Made by a program: the position numbers and the translations under genes
From: Bacteroidetes bacterium HGW-Bacteroidetes-4
GTDB taxonomy: Bacteria > Bacteroidota > Bacteroidia > Bacteroidales > SZUA-534
Direction of reading: 5' to 3'
DNA: 64,000 nucleotides
Assembly: GCA_002840905.1 (NCBI GenBank)
Contig: PHDD01000002.1
Coordinates: 62,001 to 126,000 of the forward strand
Shown here: positions 1 to 8,821 of the stretch, one piece after another
How positions within the stretch are numbered: the stretch's first letter is position 1
How the letters are laid out: every line of letters begins with the position of its first letter
The notes under the pieces: model-generated
Database searches by the model: none
What the model saw: the letters and a program-made list of their open reading frames with translations, nothing else
What the model was told of the DNA's origin: nothing

Positions 1-66
1 AAAAACCAGCATTAAAATTAAAACTCCCAGAACAATTGCTGAGGCTATATAAAGTCGTTTTTTCAC
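1..66 (-). CDS. Partial N-terminus of a putative membrane-anchored or exported protein
   Basis: From a GTG codon at 66 the minus strand stays open to the window edge, giving 22 residues. They begin M-K-K-R and continue as an uninterrupted hydrophobic stretch, which is typical of a signal peptide or N-terminal anchor. It would be the next gene after the lipoprotein at 159-659 on the same strand, with a gap of about 90 bases. The rest lies outside the window, so no function can be given. The GTG start is inferred. Confidence 0.4.
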   Translation of the reverse strand, partial: MKKRLYIASAIVLGVLILMLVF

Positions 67-158
67 AATCTGATTGTTTTAAAATTTCGATACAAGGTTC
101 AAATATAATTATTGTTTGGGAACAGCATGGAGAAAATACCAATTCTTTAGGAAGAACC

Positions 159-659
159 CTATTTATCAAAAATTATTGTGTCGGTATAAATGGTATTACT
201 TTTATTTAATGCCATGTCGAATTGAGTAAGTGTTAAAAAGAAATTGGTGTATTCACGTTGAACGCCAACAAATGGTCCATAATTAATATAAATATCGGCT
301 TTTAATGCCTTATCTTGACCCAAATCGCCAACATAAGGAATTTCGAGCCACCTTAACGTGTCAAGGATTGAAACATCGAGCTTATAAGCTGTATCTTGAA
401 AATGATAGAGTTCAATATAACAATTTCCGATGTAACCCGGCCTGTAAATAGGACCAATATCGCCATCACCATCAATTAGGTAATAGTGAATTTTAAAATA
501 ACGTGCACTTCCCAGAACATTACCCGAATCGATTACCTGAAGTTCTCTGAATTCAATATAAGGTTCAGGTGGATAATTGGTTTGTTCCAGTTCACATGAC
601 AAAACCAGCAAAAACACCAAAGAAAACCAAAGCCACTTAATCTCCTTGCTGCCAATCAT
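159..659 (-). CDS. Hypothetical lipoprotein, 166 aa
   Basis: I do not recognise a family. The N-terminus has a basic and hydrophobic signal ending in V-L-S-C, so Cys22 is a likely lipidation site and the protein probably sits in the envelope. The mature part is rich in Tyr, Asp and Gly, including a D-G-D-G-D segment near residue 64, and looks like a beta-rich domain. Its start overlaps the end of the upstream S4-domain gene by 23 bases on the same strand, which suggests translational coupling. No internal Met gives a better start. Confidence 0.6.
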   Translation of the reverse strand: MIGSKEIKWLWFSLVFLLVLSCELEQTNYPPEPYIEFRELQVIDSGNVLGSARYFKIHYYLIDGDGDIGPIYRPGYIGNCYIELYHFQDTAYKLDVSILDTLRWLEIPYVGDLGQDKALKADIYINYGPFVGVQREYTNFFLTLTQFDMALNKSNTIYTDTIIFDK

Positions 660-1020
660 CTAAAAGCCTCCGTTCTTTTTTGGTTGGACGACCTGCACCT
701 CGTTCACGAAAACCTCCTAAATTTTGCCGCATCATATCCAGTTTAATTACTTCCTGTTCAGGGGTAATATCTTCCACATAATTACTGACCAGCTTGGCTC
801 CCACACGATTTTTCAGCAAATCGGTAACCGTGTAACGAAATAGCACCGGAGGTTTTTTAACTTCAACTACATCACCAATTTTTACTATCCGCGAGGGTTT
901 GACTTCGTCGCCATTGATGTACACCCTTCCTTTTTTACAGGCTTCGGTTGCCAAACTGCGGGTTTTGAAAACCCTAACTGCCCAAAGCCATTTATCGACA
1001 CGTAAATCTGAATCACTCAA
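637..1020 (-). CDS. hslR: S4-domain RNA-binding protein, Hsp15 (HslR) type
   Basis: A 127-residue protein. Residues 5-65 form an S4 RNA-binding fold starting R-V-D-K-W-L-W, with the typical K-G-R-V-Y-I-N-G-D hairpin. In E. coli, Hsp15 binds stalled 50S subunits carrying nascent chains and helps recycle them. The basic C-terminal tail (G-R-P-T-K-K-E-R-R) matches this small single-domain family and separates it from the larger pseudouridine synthases with S4 domains. It is the first gene of a short minus-strand pair with the lipoprotein downstream. A TAATTTTG -7 element lies just upstream. Confidence 0.82.
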   Translation of the reverse strand: MSDSDLRVDKWLWAVRVFKTRSLATEACKKGRVYINGDEVKPSRIVKIGDVVEVKKPPVLFRYTVTDLLKNRVGAKLVSNYVEDITPEQEVIKLDMMRQNLGGFRERGAGRPTKKERRLLDDWQQGD

Positions 1021-1047
1021 AACATTGCAATTTTAATTTTACCAAGG

Positions 1048-1055
1048 CAAAATTA
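1048..1055 (-). promoter_or_regulatory. Putative -7 element for the hslR-type gene
   Basis: On the minus strand this reads TAATTTTG, matching the Bacteroidota TAnnTTTG -7 box, about 28 bases before the start codon. A TTG lies 20 bases further upstream. The motif is short, so this is a weak call. The remainder of the divergent gap to 1243 shows no other gene. Confidence 0.35.
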
Positions 1056-1198
1056 GCTCGAATGGCTGGCATTAACAACACCGTTATGAAAATAAAATTT
1101 ATGTCTAAAATGATTTTGATTCTCCAAATTTAATTCCCCTGAAAATACAACGGCGGCATTATGATTACAGGAAAACTAATGCATTCGTATAATATTTT

Positions 1199-1206
1199 TA
1201 GCTTTG
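1199..1206 (+). promoter_or_regulatory. Putative -7 element for the CAP/OmpA-like gene
   Basis: TAGCTTTG matches TAnnTTTG and lies 37 bases before the ATG at 1244. No clear TTG is seen at the expected -33 distance, so the call rests on one short motif and its position. Confidence 0.3.
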
Positions 1207-1243
1207 TATAGTTATAATTGAGATTTTAGCTGTTTACGAATTT

Positions 1244-3733
1244 ATGAGCATCATATTGTGTAAAACCAGAAACATTAACTTACCAAAAACAACTTTTCGT
1301 AATTCTTTCCGGTGGATTGCGATTTCCAAAGCAATACTGATTGCATTGCTGGCATCATCAAACACTAAGGCTCAGGAACTTAACGTAAGCTACCAAATAG
1401 CTGGGCGCGAGATACATTCAATGAGCCCGGCTGTTTTAGATACATTATTTGAAGAAGTTATTAGACGCCTGGTTTTGGATGAAATAAATGCTGTACTTGA
1501 ATCGAGAGGACTCTATCCAAAAACTGAAGTCGAACTTCTAAAAAAGGCTGCGGTTGATCAGGCGGTTTACATGGCAAAAAAAAATGACGATGCCGTTGCA
1601 AGAAATGAAAAAGAAAATAAACTAACCAAAGACAGAATTGCCACTTACGGAGGCTCAAAACACGGAAGGGAACTTACGGGCAAAACACTTATTGCCAAAG
1701 GAAAAACTAACTATTCGTATGCAAAAATTGCCGATGATATTGTTTTTAGCTGGTTCACGAGTTCAAAAACCAAGGCGCTTATCGAAGATCTGACTTACCC
1801 TATAGTTGGTATAGGTGTCAAACCTGACGCTGAAGCAAAGCGGGTTTATGTTTCTTTGGTTTTGGGGAACTACAAATCGTTCAATCATGGAGCCGCATTG
1901 GCACATCAACTACCGGTTCCTTTCAGCATAAAAACCTTTGGGCTTAAAGAACCCGAAAACGGAAATTGCAAAAAAGTTCAACGCACCGACAACCTATCGG
2001 AGTTTCAAAAAAACCTGTCGGTTGAAGATGGCGTTATTTATCTTGTAACCGAAGATGTACGAACACTACAAAAGCTCCTAAGCGAGAAAAAAGACGGATT
2101 GGCTGTTGATATTATCCAAAAAGATCAATTTCCTTGCAACAATCCAAATATTATTGACCACAACAACTTAAACCAGGGGGTGCTCACCAAAAGAATTTAT
2201 TCAAAAAAACTTTTCAAAAACAATCTGGCTTCAGATGATGAAAACAAATTTGCATTTAAAACCCCTTTGGGTACTCTGCCCGAAAATTTAAATGGTGCTT
2301 ATGAATTGGGTTTGGTGGTAATTAAAAATAAAAACTACTGCACTACTTTGTTGCCAAACTTTTTAATTGAACCCCAGGGCCGGTTTACAAAAAACCTGGA
2401 ACTATTAGCCGATACCATAACCATAAATTCAAGGTTTGCCTATCAGCCTGTTGCCGACACCATGATGCGTTCGTTTAAAATTCCTTTCGAAAATAAAAAG
2501 TACACCTATAATTCTGATGATATTAAGCCTTTTTTAAAGCTGTTGAATGAACCCAAATTTACCATTCTGAATCTTAAAATCACAGCCTACTCATCGGTTG
2601 AAGGAGGAGAAAAAGAAAACCGCATGCTGCAAATCAAGCGAGCAGAAAGCATAGTTAGTGCCCTCGAAAAAAGTCAGGACAAACCAATAAAAGCTGAAAT
2701 AATTACCGGATATAATCTTACCGACTTTATTAATGACATCGACAGTTCAAAATATCAGCATCTGGCAAACAAATCGTTAAGTGAAATTCAGCAATACATA
2801 AAAGAAAACCGATTGAACGATGCACTGGAACCTTATCTGCAAAATCATCGCTATGCTTTAATCGAGCTTCAAATAATACACAATATTTTTGGTGAGAACG
2901 AATGGCCCTTTGTATTGCATAATTTTAACAATGCTGTTAAAGAAGAAGACCGGGCGCTGGCGCTTTCCATTCAAAAATTCATAATTAAACAGGTATTAAA
3001 TCAGCGTTATGAGCCAGAAATACTGTCGGAACTTGTAATTCCTGACACGGAAGAATACGCCGGCATGAAAATGAACCTTGCCTGGCTGCAATACACCATG
3101 CAGCAAATAAGCAAAGAAGAATTTCAAACGATGGTAAAAAAACTGCATGAACTTGATCCAGCCAACGAATACATTGCCTTTAACGATATTTACCTGGAAA
3201 TAACACAAAACCCAGTTAATAATTTGGGAGCAGCCTCGCAGCTTCAAACGCGTATCGACCGTTTGTACTACACTCCTTTAACAAAAAAGACAGTTGACGG
3301 ATTAAACCTGAAACATCAATTCAGAATTATAAATTATATCGATTCTGCAGGAGATTATAAATCAATGCGGGCTAAAGCAATTGAAAAAATAAAGGAAATT
3401 ACCGGCTTGCAAAGTGAAGGAATGGAAAATTCAATGAAATTTGCTGAACTTTACATTGAAAACCAGGATATTCAAAGCGCTTTGCAAACACTTGAACCGT
3501 GGGTAAGCCATCAGAAGGCAACTGAAAATTTGATCTATTCTTACTTATCGTTGTGTAGTCAAAAGCTGGAAACAATGCATACACCACAATTTAATTATGC
3601 CATTCGAAAAGCGCAATACCTTAACCCGGACCGTTTCTGCAGCTTGTTCGACGGGAAACATTTTACCTTATTGGTTCTTGAAAACGAAGGGGTAAAACAG
3701 CTCTACTGCAAAACGTGCAAAGCAAAGCCATAG
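1244..3733 (+). CDS. Large exported protein with CAP-like, OmpA-like and helical-repeat regions, 829 aa
   Basis: After a long basic N-region, a hydrophobic segment at residues 25-40 ending near T-K-A-Q suggests a signal peptide. Residues about 65-210 resemble a CAP/SCP domain: an early helix (L-V-L-D-E-I-N), a later A-D-D-I-V-F-S-W-F segment, and a closing strand Y-V-S-L-V-L-G. Residues about 435-480 resemble an OmpA-like peptidoglycan-binding core (I-T-A-Y-S-S-V-E-G-G, then N-R-M-L-Q-I-K-R-A-E). The last 300 residues are helix-rich and look like tetratricopeptide-type repeats. The C-terminus carries C-K-T-C. It stands alone between divergent and convergent neighbours. A cell-wall or envelope role is likely but unproven. 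Confidence 0.65.
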   Translation: MSIILCKTRNINLPKTTFRNSFRWIAISKAILIALLASSNTKAQELNVSYQIAGREIHSMSPAVLDTLFEEVIRRLVLDEINAVLESRGLYPKTEVELLKKAAVDQAVYMAKKNDDAVARNEKENKLTKDRIATYGGSKHGRELTGKTLIAKGKTNYSYAKIADDIVFSWFTSSKTKALIEDLTYPIVGIGVKPDAEAKRVYVSLVLGNYKSFNHGAALAHQLPVPFSIKTFGLKEPENGNCKKVQRTDNLSEFQKNLSVEDGVIYLVTEDVRTLQKLLSEKKDGLAVDIIQKDQFPCNNPNIIDHNNLNQGVLTKRIYSKKLFKNNLASDDENKFAFKTPLGTLPENLNGAYELGLVVIKNKNYCTTLLPNFLIEPQGRFTKNLELLADTITINSRFAYQPVADTMMRSFKIPFENKKYTYNSDDIKPFLKLLNEPKFTILNLKITAYSSVEGGEKENRMLQIKRAESIVSALEKSQDKPIKAEIITGYNLTDFINDIDSSKYQHLANKSLSEIQQYIKENRLNDALEPYLQNHRYALIELQIIHNIFGENEWPFVLHNFNNAVKEEDRALALSIQKFIIKQVLNQRYEPEILSELVIPDTEEYAGMKMNLAWLQYTMQQISKEEFQTMVKKLHELDPANEYIAFNDIYLEITQNPVNNLGAASQLQTRIDRLYYTPLTKKTVDGLNLKHQFRIINYIDSAGDYKSMRAKAIEKIKEITGLQSEGMENSMKFAELYIENQDIQSALQTLEPWVSHQKATENLIYSYLSLCSQKLETMHTPQFNYAIRKAQYLNPDRFCSLFDGKHFTLLVLENEGVKQLYCKTCKAKP

Positions 3734-3753
3734 AAAACAGTTCGAAATAAAAA

Positions 3754-4317
3754 CTATTTATTGTTATAAAAATTCATGGTGCGCTGAATACCCAGGGTAG
3801 GAAAAGCCAGAATAGCTTCAGTACACATTTTAATTCGCTCGGGTAGTAGTTTCAGTTCCTCATCATCCCAGGTTCCAAGAACATAGTCGACCTGTTGGCC
3901 TTTTGAAAATTCATTCCCAATTCCAAAGCGTAAACGGGCATATTGGTCGGTTTCAAGCAATTCGTTTATACTTTTTAGGCCATTGTGTCCGGCATCGCTT
4001 CCTTTAGCGCGGATTCGAATTTTGCCAAAAGGCAAAGCTAAATCATCGGTTACAACCAGTAAATTCCCGATGGAAATTTTTTCTTTCTGAATCCAGTAAT
4101 GAAGAGCCTTACCACTTAAATTCATATAAGTGGTTGGTTTTATGAGCACTAAAATACGCCCTCGGTGTTTAATTTCGGCAACCATGGCACGACGACCGTC
4201 TTTAAAAACAGTATTGGACGCTTCGGCTAAAGCGTCCAATACTTTGAATCCAATATTGTGACGGGTTTCGGAATATTCTTGTCCAATATTTCCTAACCCT
4301 GCAATAAGGTATTTCAT
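3754..4317 (-). CDS. pth: Peptidyl-tRNA hydrolase
   Basis: This enzyme cleaves peptidyl-tRNAs released from stalled ribosomes, recycling tRNA in the cytoplasm. The 187-residue length is normal for the family. The N-terminus has G-L-G-N (Asn10), and Y-S-E-T-R-H-N holds the catalytic His20. The later T-D-D-L-A-L-P-F-G and G-H-N-G-L segments are the conserved substrate-binding loops. It lies 11 bases downstream of rplY on the same strand. The rplY-pth pairing is common in bacteria, and the two are almost certainly cotranscribed. Confidence 0.96.
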   Translation of the reverse strand: MKYLIAGLGNIGQEYSETRHNIGFKVLDALAEASNTVFKDGRRAMVAEIKHRGRILVLIKPTTYMNLSGKALHYWIQKEKISIGNLLVVTDDLALPFGKIRIRAKGSDAGHNGLKSINELLETDQYARLRFGIGNEFSKGQQVDYVLGTWDDEELKLLPERIKMCTEAILAFPTLGIQRTMNFYNNK

Positions 4318-4328
4318 TGATTAGTAAA

Positions 4329-4910
4329 TTACTTAGCTCCTTCAGCCTGTTGTTTAGCTGACATAGCGCTACGAGTAAGACGAACTGTAGTGACTACGGC
4401 ATTTTTAGGATCTAATAATTCCAGGTTTTTGAAGCTTAACTCACCAACTTTAATTGATTTACCTAACATCAACGCCGAAATATCGATATCGAGCGTATCA
4501 GGAAAATCTTTTGGGATACCTTTAACACGTAGTTTACGCATTTTCAGCATCAATTTACCCCCTTGTTTCACACCTTCAGAAACCCCTGTAAGTTTAACCG
4601 GAATTTGGATGTTCATTAATTTAGTGTCAGATATCTCAAGAAAATCTACATGCTCAATCTCATCTGAAACTGAGTTGAACTGAATGTTTTGCATTGCTGC
4701 ACGGAATTTTTTTCCATCAATATCAAGGTTTACCAAATAAACGTTGGGTGTATAAACCAGATCTTTGAAATCTTTGGATATCACCGAGAAGTGAATATTC
4801 TCCACACCACCATACAATACACAAGGAACTAATTCCTGTTTTCTTAACTCACGAGTTGATTTTTTACCAAGCTCTGTCCGTTTGTTTCCTTTTAAATCAA
4901 AGGTTTTCAT
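4329..4910 (-). CDS. rplY: 50S ribosomal protein L25 (general stress protein Ctc form)
   Basis: It binds 5S rRNA in the large ribosomal subunit. At 193 residues it is the long Ctc/TL5 form, with an N-terminal L25 domain (about 1-90) followed by a beta-rich extension. The N-terminus (L-K-G-N-K-R-T-E-L-G-K-K-S-T-R-E-L-R) is typical. The C-terminus ends in a short Ala/Lys/Glu tail. It heads the rplY-pth operon, and a TATCTTTG -7 element sits upstream at 4983-4990. Confidence 0.95.
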   Translation of the reverse strand: MKTFDLKGNKRTELGKKSTRELRKQELVPCVLYGGVENIHFSVISKDFKDLVYTPNVYLVNLDIDGKKFRAAMQNIQFNSVSDEIEHVDFLEISDTKLMNIQIPVKLTGVSEGVKQGGKLMLKMRKLRVKGIPKDFPDTLDIDISALMLGKSIKVGELSFKNLELLDPKNAVVTTVRLTRSAMSAKQQAEGAK

Positions 4911-4982
4911 GTTCTAAATACTTTATGTGCTACCTGAGACCAAGTCCCCCATTACACGTTAGACAATTAAAATTTGCGGCTG

Positions 4983-4990
4983 CAAAGATA
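4983..4990 (-). promoter_or_regulatory. Putative -7 element of the rplY-pth operon
   Basis: On the minus strand it reads TATCTTTG, a full match to the Bacteroidota TAnnTTTG box, about 72 bases before the rplY start. This leaves room for a 5' leader. A convincing -33 TTG is not visible. Confidence 0.45.
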
Positions 4991-5033
4991 TAAATTTCAA
5001 TCGATTAAAAACCGATTTGGACTAAAATAAATT

Positions 5034-5066
5034 AAAAAAAGCATCTTCAAATATATCGAAGATGCT
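5034..5066 (-). terminator. Rho-independent terminator after prs
   Basis: On the minus strand, a 9-bp perfect stem (AGCATCTTC with GAAGATGCT) around a 9-base loop is followed by a run of seven T. It lies 20 bases after the prs stop codon and separates prs from the rplY-pth unit. Confidence 0.88.
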
Positions 5067-5087
5067 ATATTATTTTAAGTCGCTTTT

Positions 5088-6026
5088 TTAGAAGATAAAG
5101 TTTGAGCTGATTGACCGCTGATTGTAAACGCTTTTAATTGTATTTGCAAATAAATCGGCCACAGGTAACACAGTAATTTTATCGCATTGCTTTTTAAGTG
5201 GAATGGTGTCGGTAACAATGAGTTCGGTAATATCGGAACGTTCAATACGTTCATAAGCCGGACCCGAAAGTATAGGATGTGTAGCCATAACCCGCACACT
5301 TCTTGCGCCGCTGTCCATCATAATACTTGCCGCTTTGGTAATGGTTCCGGCTGTATCAACCATATCGTCAACAATAACCACATTTTTGTCCATCACATCG
5401 CCAATTACGCGCATGTCGCCAATTTCGTTTGCTTTTGAGCGGCTTTTATGGCTGATAACCACAGGTGTTCCCAGATATGATGAATAGGCGTATGCTCTTT
5501 TTGTACCGCCCATATCGGGAGCAGCGATGGTTAAATTTTCGAGATTTAATGAGCGCAGGTAAGGAGTAAAAATTGACGAGGCATAAAGATGGTCGACAGG
5601 AATATTGAAAAATCCCTGAATCTGGTCGGCATGCAAATCCATTGTCATTACTCTTGATACACCTGCCGCTTCGAGCAAATCGGCAATTAACTTAGCTCCA
5701 ATTGAAACCCGGGGCTTGTCTTTTCTGTCCTGGCGGGCAAAGCCAAAATACGGAATTACGGCTACAATTTTATATGCTGAAGCCCGTTTGGCCGCATCAA
5801 TCATTAATAACAATTCAAGCAAATTATCAGATGGCTGAAACGTTGATTGAATAATAAAAACATGGGACCCGCGAACGGTTTCTTCGTACAAAGGTTGGAA
5901 TTCCCCATCACTAAATCGTTGTACTGAAGTTCTGCCTAAATTTGTGCCATAACACTCGGCAATTTTTTCAGCAAGGTATTTGGTTTGCGTACCGGAAAAA
6001 AGTTTAATTGGAGCCGTAAGAGACAT
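5088..6026 (-). CDS. prs: Ribose-phosphate pyrophosphokinase (PRPP synthetase)
   Basis: It makes 5-phosphoribosyl 1-diphosphate from ribose 5-phosphate and ATP, feeding purine, pyrimidine, histidine and NAD synthesis. The 312-residue length is standard for class I enzymes. Visible motifs are G-R-T-S-V-Q-R-F-S-D-G-E near the N-terminus, the M-D-L-H-A-D-Q-I-Q-G-F-F segment with catalytic and metal-binding residues, and the PRPP-binding loop V-V-I-V-D-D-M-V-D-T-A-G-T. It is transcribed alone, with its own -7 element upstream and a strong terminator downstream. Confidence 0.97.
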   Translation of the reverse strand: MSLTAPIKLFSGTQTKYLAEKIAECYGTNLGRTSVQRFSDGEFQPLYEETVRGSHVFIIQSTFQPSDNLLELLLMIDAAKRASAYKIVAVIPYFGFARQDRKDKPRVSIGAKLIADLLEAAGVSRVMTMDLHADQIQGFFNIPVDHLYASSIFTPYLRSLNLENLTIAAPDMGGTKRAYAYSSYLGTPVVISHKSRSKANEIGDMRVIGDVMDKNVVIVDDMVDTAGTITKAASIMMDSGARSVRVMATHPILSGPAYERIERSDITELIVTDTIPLKKQCDKITVLPVADLFANTIKSVYNQRSISSNFIF

Positions 6027-6069
6027 AACGAATTGGTTTTCTGAATTTTAAGATTACATAAACACGGCA

Positions 6070-6077
6070 CAAAATTA
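6070..6077 (-). promoter_or_regulatory. Putative -7 element of prs
   Basis: The minus strand reads TAATTTTG, matching TAnnTTTG, 44 bases before the prs start. The rest of the 6027-6248 gap is very AT-rich and shows no gene. The -33 element is not clear. Confidence 0.35.
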
Positions 6078-6248
6078 TAAAATAAATGAGATACACCGCA
6101 CTTTTTTTAACATTTTAATAACAAGTTATTTACTCTTGTTTAATTCTAAAAACATTATATCGTGTTAATAACAAAATGATTTCCATACTTCTGTCTGTAT
6201 GTCAACCACTTTACAAAAGTTAACTGATATTTGAGACATGCCAATTGT

Positions 6249-6860
6249 TTATTTAGCCACCCAGGGATTTTCGGTATTAATTTGATGAATGTACCCGAGT
6301 AATTCTTCTTTGCCTAATTTGGTTTCGGCCGAGGTGATAAAATATTGGGGTAATTGTTCCCAATTTTTAAGCAATTCTTTTTTATAAACTGCAATATTTT
6401 TAGCCAAAGCGGTTTTCGACAATTTATCGGCTTTGGTAAAAGCCAATGCCAGCGGAATCCCATGGGTTCCAAGCCATTCCAAAAATTCCATATCAATTTT
6501 TTGCGGTTCCAACCGGGAATCGAGCAAAACAAACACACAGTATAAATTGGTTCGCATGAGTAAATAATCCTGAATAAATGCTTGCCATTTGGTGCGCATT
6601 TTTTTCGAAACTTTGGCATAACCATAGCCGGGTAAATCGACCAGATACCATTTATTATCGATAATAAAATGATTTATCAACTGGGTTTTACCGGGTTGCC
6701 CCGATACTTTTGCCAATTTGGAATGATTGGCCAGCATGTTTATTAACGATGATTTTCCCACATTGGAGCGACCAATAAAGGCATATTCGGGCATGTTAGC
6801 CTCCGGACATTTTTTATAATCGGTATTACTAATTACAAATTCTGCTTTTTGAATTTCCAT
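6249..6860 (-). CDS. engB: Ribosome-biogenesis GTPase EngB (YsxC/YihA)
   Basis: A 203-residue P-loop GTPase of the TRAFAC class needed for assembly of the 50S subunit. G1 is G-R-S-N-V-G-K-S-S (residues 30-38), G3 is D-L-P-G-Y-G-Y-A-K, and G4 is T-K-A-D. The length and the N-terminal A-E-F-V-I-S strand fit the family. It follows the head-GIN gene by 3 bases on the same strand, so the two are probably cotranscribed although their functions look unrelated. Confidence 0.95.
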   Translation of the reverse strand: MEIQKAEFVISNTDYKKCPEANMPEYAFIGRSNVGKSSLINMLANHSKLAKVSGQPGKTQLINHFIIDNKWYLVDLPGYGYAKVSKKMRTKWQAFIQDYLLMRTNLYCVFVLLDSRLEPQKIDMEFLEWLGTHGIPLALAFTKADKLSKTALAKNIAVYKKELLKNWEQLPQYFITSAETKLGKEELLGYIHQINTENPWVAK

Positions 6861-6863
6861 AAA

Positions 6864-7550
6864 TTAAAAGGGTTCAAGAATACCGATGGTTCCTTTAAAA
6901 AATGTATTTCTATCGATAAACCGGGGTTGTTTTATATACTTTAACGATCCGCCAAACATGACTTTTGCCTTTAGTTTTTCAGTAACATTCACCTCGGCCG
7001 TGCCTCCAAGCATTTTTGCATATAAATTTTCAGAAACTAAATCGGTAGCAATGTATGAGCCTTCGGTAGCTGTTTTTAGTTTTACTGAACGGCTTACACC
7101 GGTTAAGCGTACAAAAGCTCCTTTATTAACAGTTACTGTAGCTGAATCGGTTTTAATAAGCAAATCGAGTTCACATCCGGTTTTTGCTTCCAAATTAAAA
7201 TTCCCGGCTTCAATATCACCTTTATTATACACTTTAGCTCCTGCATTTACCTCAACCTCGTTAATATCGGTAAAATATACCGTGGCTTGTACTTTAATAG
7301 CTGGTGGAAATTCATAAAGTAATTTTAACTCAAGAGTCGAATCGTTTACTTCGAATTTTACTTTTTCCACATCAAAAGTTCCTGATTCTATAAGAATGGA
7401 AGCTTCATCGGCCTTTTCCAGCCGAACTTCAATTTTACCAAATACTTTTACTTTATTAAAAGCATCGAGTTTTTGAGTAACCTGAGCCTTAACTGCAAAA
7501 ATTGAAAACAGTAGAAACAATAAAGAGAAAAGAAATTTCCTGATGTCCAT
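6864..7550 (-). CDS. Exported head-GIN (DUF2807) domain protein, 228 aa
   Basis: A cleavable signal peptide is evident (hydrophobic residues 5-20, then V-K-A-Q). The mature part fits the head-GIN/DUF2807 autotransporter-like fold common in Bacteroidota: F-N-K-V-K-V-F-G-K-I-E-V-R-L-E, then regular beta-strand repeats with small residues at turns. These proteins are predicted right-handed beta-helices in the envelope, and their role is not established. It lies 3 bases upstream of engB in the same direction. Confidence 0.75.
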   Translation of the reverse strand: MDIRKFLFSLLFLLFSIFAVKAQVTQKLDAFNKVKVFGKIEVRLEKADEASILIESGTFDVEKVKFEVNDSTLELKLLYEFPPAIKVQATVYFTDINEVEVNAGAKVYNKGDIEAGNFNLEAKTGCELDLLIKTDSATVTVNKGAFVRLTGVSRSVKLKTATEGSYIATDLVSENLYAKMLGGTAEVNVTEKLKAKVMFGGSLKYIKQPRFIDRNTFFKGTIGILEPF

Positions 7551-7612
7551 ATGTTATTTTTTAGTTAGTTACTTACTGCTAAACGTATTGTTTTTAGTAT
7601 TGTTTTAAATGC

Positions 7613-8608
7613 TTACTCCATAGGCAAATAAACTTCGAGCACTTTAGCTTCATGAGTAAGCAGCTGCAAAGTAATTTCGTCAATCAGGGCAGGAACTAAA
7701 ACAGTTTCTCCTTTACTCAAACGAACCGGAGCTTCGCCGGGCGAAAAATGAATATCCAAATCGCCTTCAATTCCCATAAATACTACAAACGAATCGAGCC
7801 AGGTATAATTAAGCACTATTTTTTGATTCAACTTTAATAAATTGGTAGTAAAATATTTACACGATTGAACTTCGTTTCGCTGATTAATTTCCTGACGATA
7901 AGGTGTTTTGAGTTGTTTGGGTTGTTCAAAATCTATGGCATCCAGGGCCAATTCAGTATGCAACTCCCGCTGATTTCCATCGGCATCAACCCTGTCCCAA
8001 TCGTAAATGCGATACGTTAAATCAGAAGTTTGTTGAATTTCGGCAAATAAAATTCCGGGTCCGGTGGCATGAACCCGGCCGGCCGGCATAAAAAACACAT
8101 CGCCTTTACGCACTTTTTCGCGATGCAGAACCTCACCAATTTTTCCGGAATTTAAAACCTGAAGGTATTTCTGCTTATCGAGTTTTTGGTTAAACCCCAC
8201 AATAAGTTCGGCATCATCTTCGGCATCCATAATGTACCACATTTCGGTTTTTCCAAACGAATTGTGTCGCTCAATGGCCATTTCATCATCGGGATGTACC
8301 TGAATCGAAAGGTAATCGTTAGCATCTATAAATTTTATCAAAAGCGGAAAATGAATTCCAAATTGCGCATAAACTTTATCGCCAATCAAATCGCCCATAT
8401 ATATTTCAACCAGTTCCAGCAAATCGTTTCCGGCTAAAAAACCATTACTCACCACCGACACACTTCCATCAAATGCTGATAATTCCCAGCTTTCGCCAAC
8501 CTTATCGAGCGTTCCGACATTTTTTCCCAAAACATCCTTCAGACGCCTTCCTCCCCAGATTTTTTCTTTAAAAACAGGTTCAAATTTCAGTGGATATAAC
8601 TCGTTCAT
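7613..8608 (-). CDS. manA: Mannose-6-phosphate isomerase, class I
   Basis: It interconverts mannose 6-phosphate and fructose 6-phosphate, supplying GDP-sugars for glycans or allowing mannose use. The cupin metal site is visible: Q103 and H105 in Q-V-H-P-D-D-E, Glu122 in K-T-E-M-W-Y, and a later P-A-G-R-V-H-A segment. The 331-residue length matches the short Bacillus/Bacteroidota type. It appears monocistronic with its own well-formed promoter at 8659-8688, divergent from udk. Confidence 0.94.
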   Translation of the reverse strand: MNELYPLKFEPVFKEKIWGGRRLKDVLGKNVGTLDKVGESWELSAFDGSVSVVSNGFLAGNDLLELVEIYMGDLIGDKVYAQFGIHFPLLIKFIDANDYLSIQVHPDDEMAIERHNSFGKTEMWYIMDAEDDAELIVGFNQKLDKQKYLQVLNSGKIGEVLHREKVRKGDVFFMPAGRVHATGPGILFAEIQQTSDLTYRIYDWDRVDADGNQRELHTELALDAIDFEQPKQLKTPYRQEINQRNEVQSCKYFTTNLLKLNQKIVLNYTWLDSFVVFMGIEGDLDIHFSPGEAPVRLSKGETVLVPALIDEITLQLLTHEAKVLEVYLPME

Positions 8609-8658
8609 TTCTATATTTTACTATGAATAATCGTATTGAATCAATTTTATTTTCGATA

Positions 8659-8688
8659 CAAAAATAGCAAACCCTTATCAGGCAACAA
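8659..8688 (-). promoter_or_regulatory. Promoter of manA
   Basis: On the minus strand a TTG (8686-8688) is followed after 19 bases by TATTTTTG (8659-8666). This matches the Bacteroidota consensus of TTG, about 19 bases, TAnnTTTG. It lies 50 bases before the manA start codon. The rest of the divergent gap to udk shows no gene. Confidence 0.6.
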
Positions 8689-8821
8689 TAATTTAACGAA
8701 CGAAATAAAAAACTATTTCAAAAAAGATGCTACACTGCTTTTTTATAAAAAATAAGAAAGCTAAAAGTTAAAAGTTGTATCTTGCAGCACACAATTTATC
8801 ACTCAAAACTCACAAAAAAAC

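Noticed and set aside
1076-1135. Short ORF upstream of the CAP/OmpA-like gene (about 15 codons from an ATG)
   Set aside because: Too short and without any conserved feature.
5187-5438. Open frame opposite prs
   Set aside because: It lies on the other strand of a well-conserved enzyme and has no family features.
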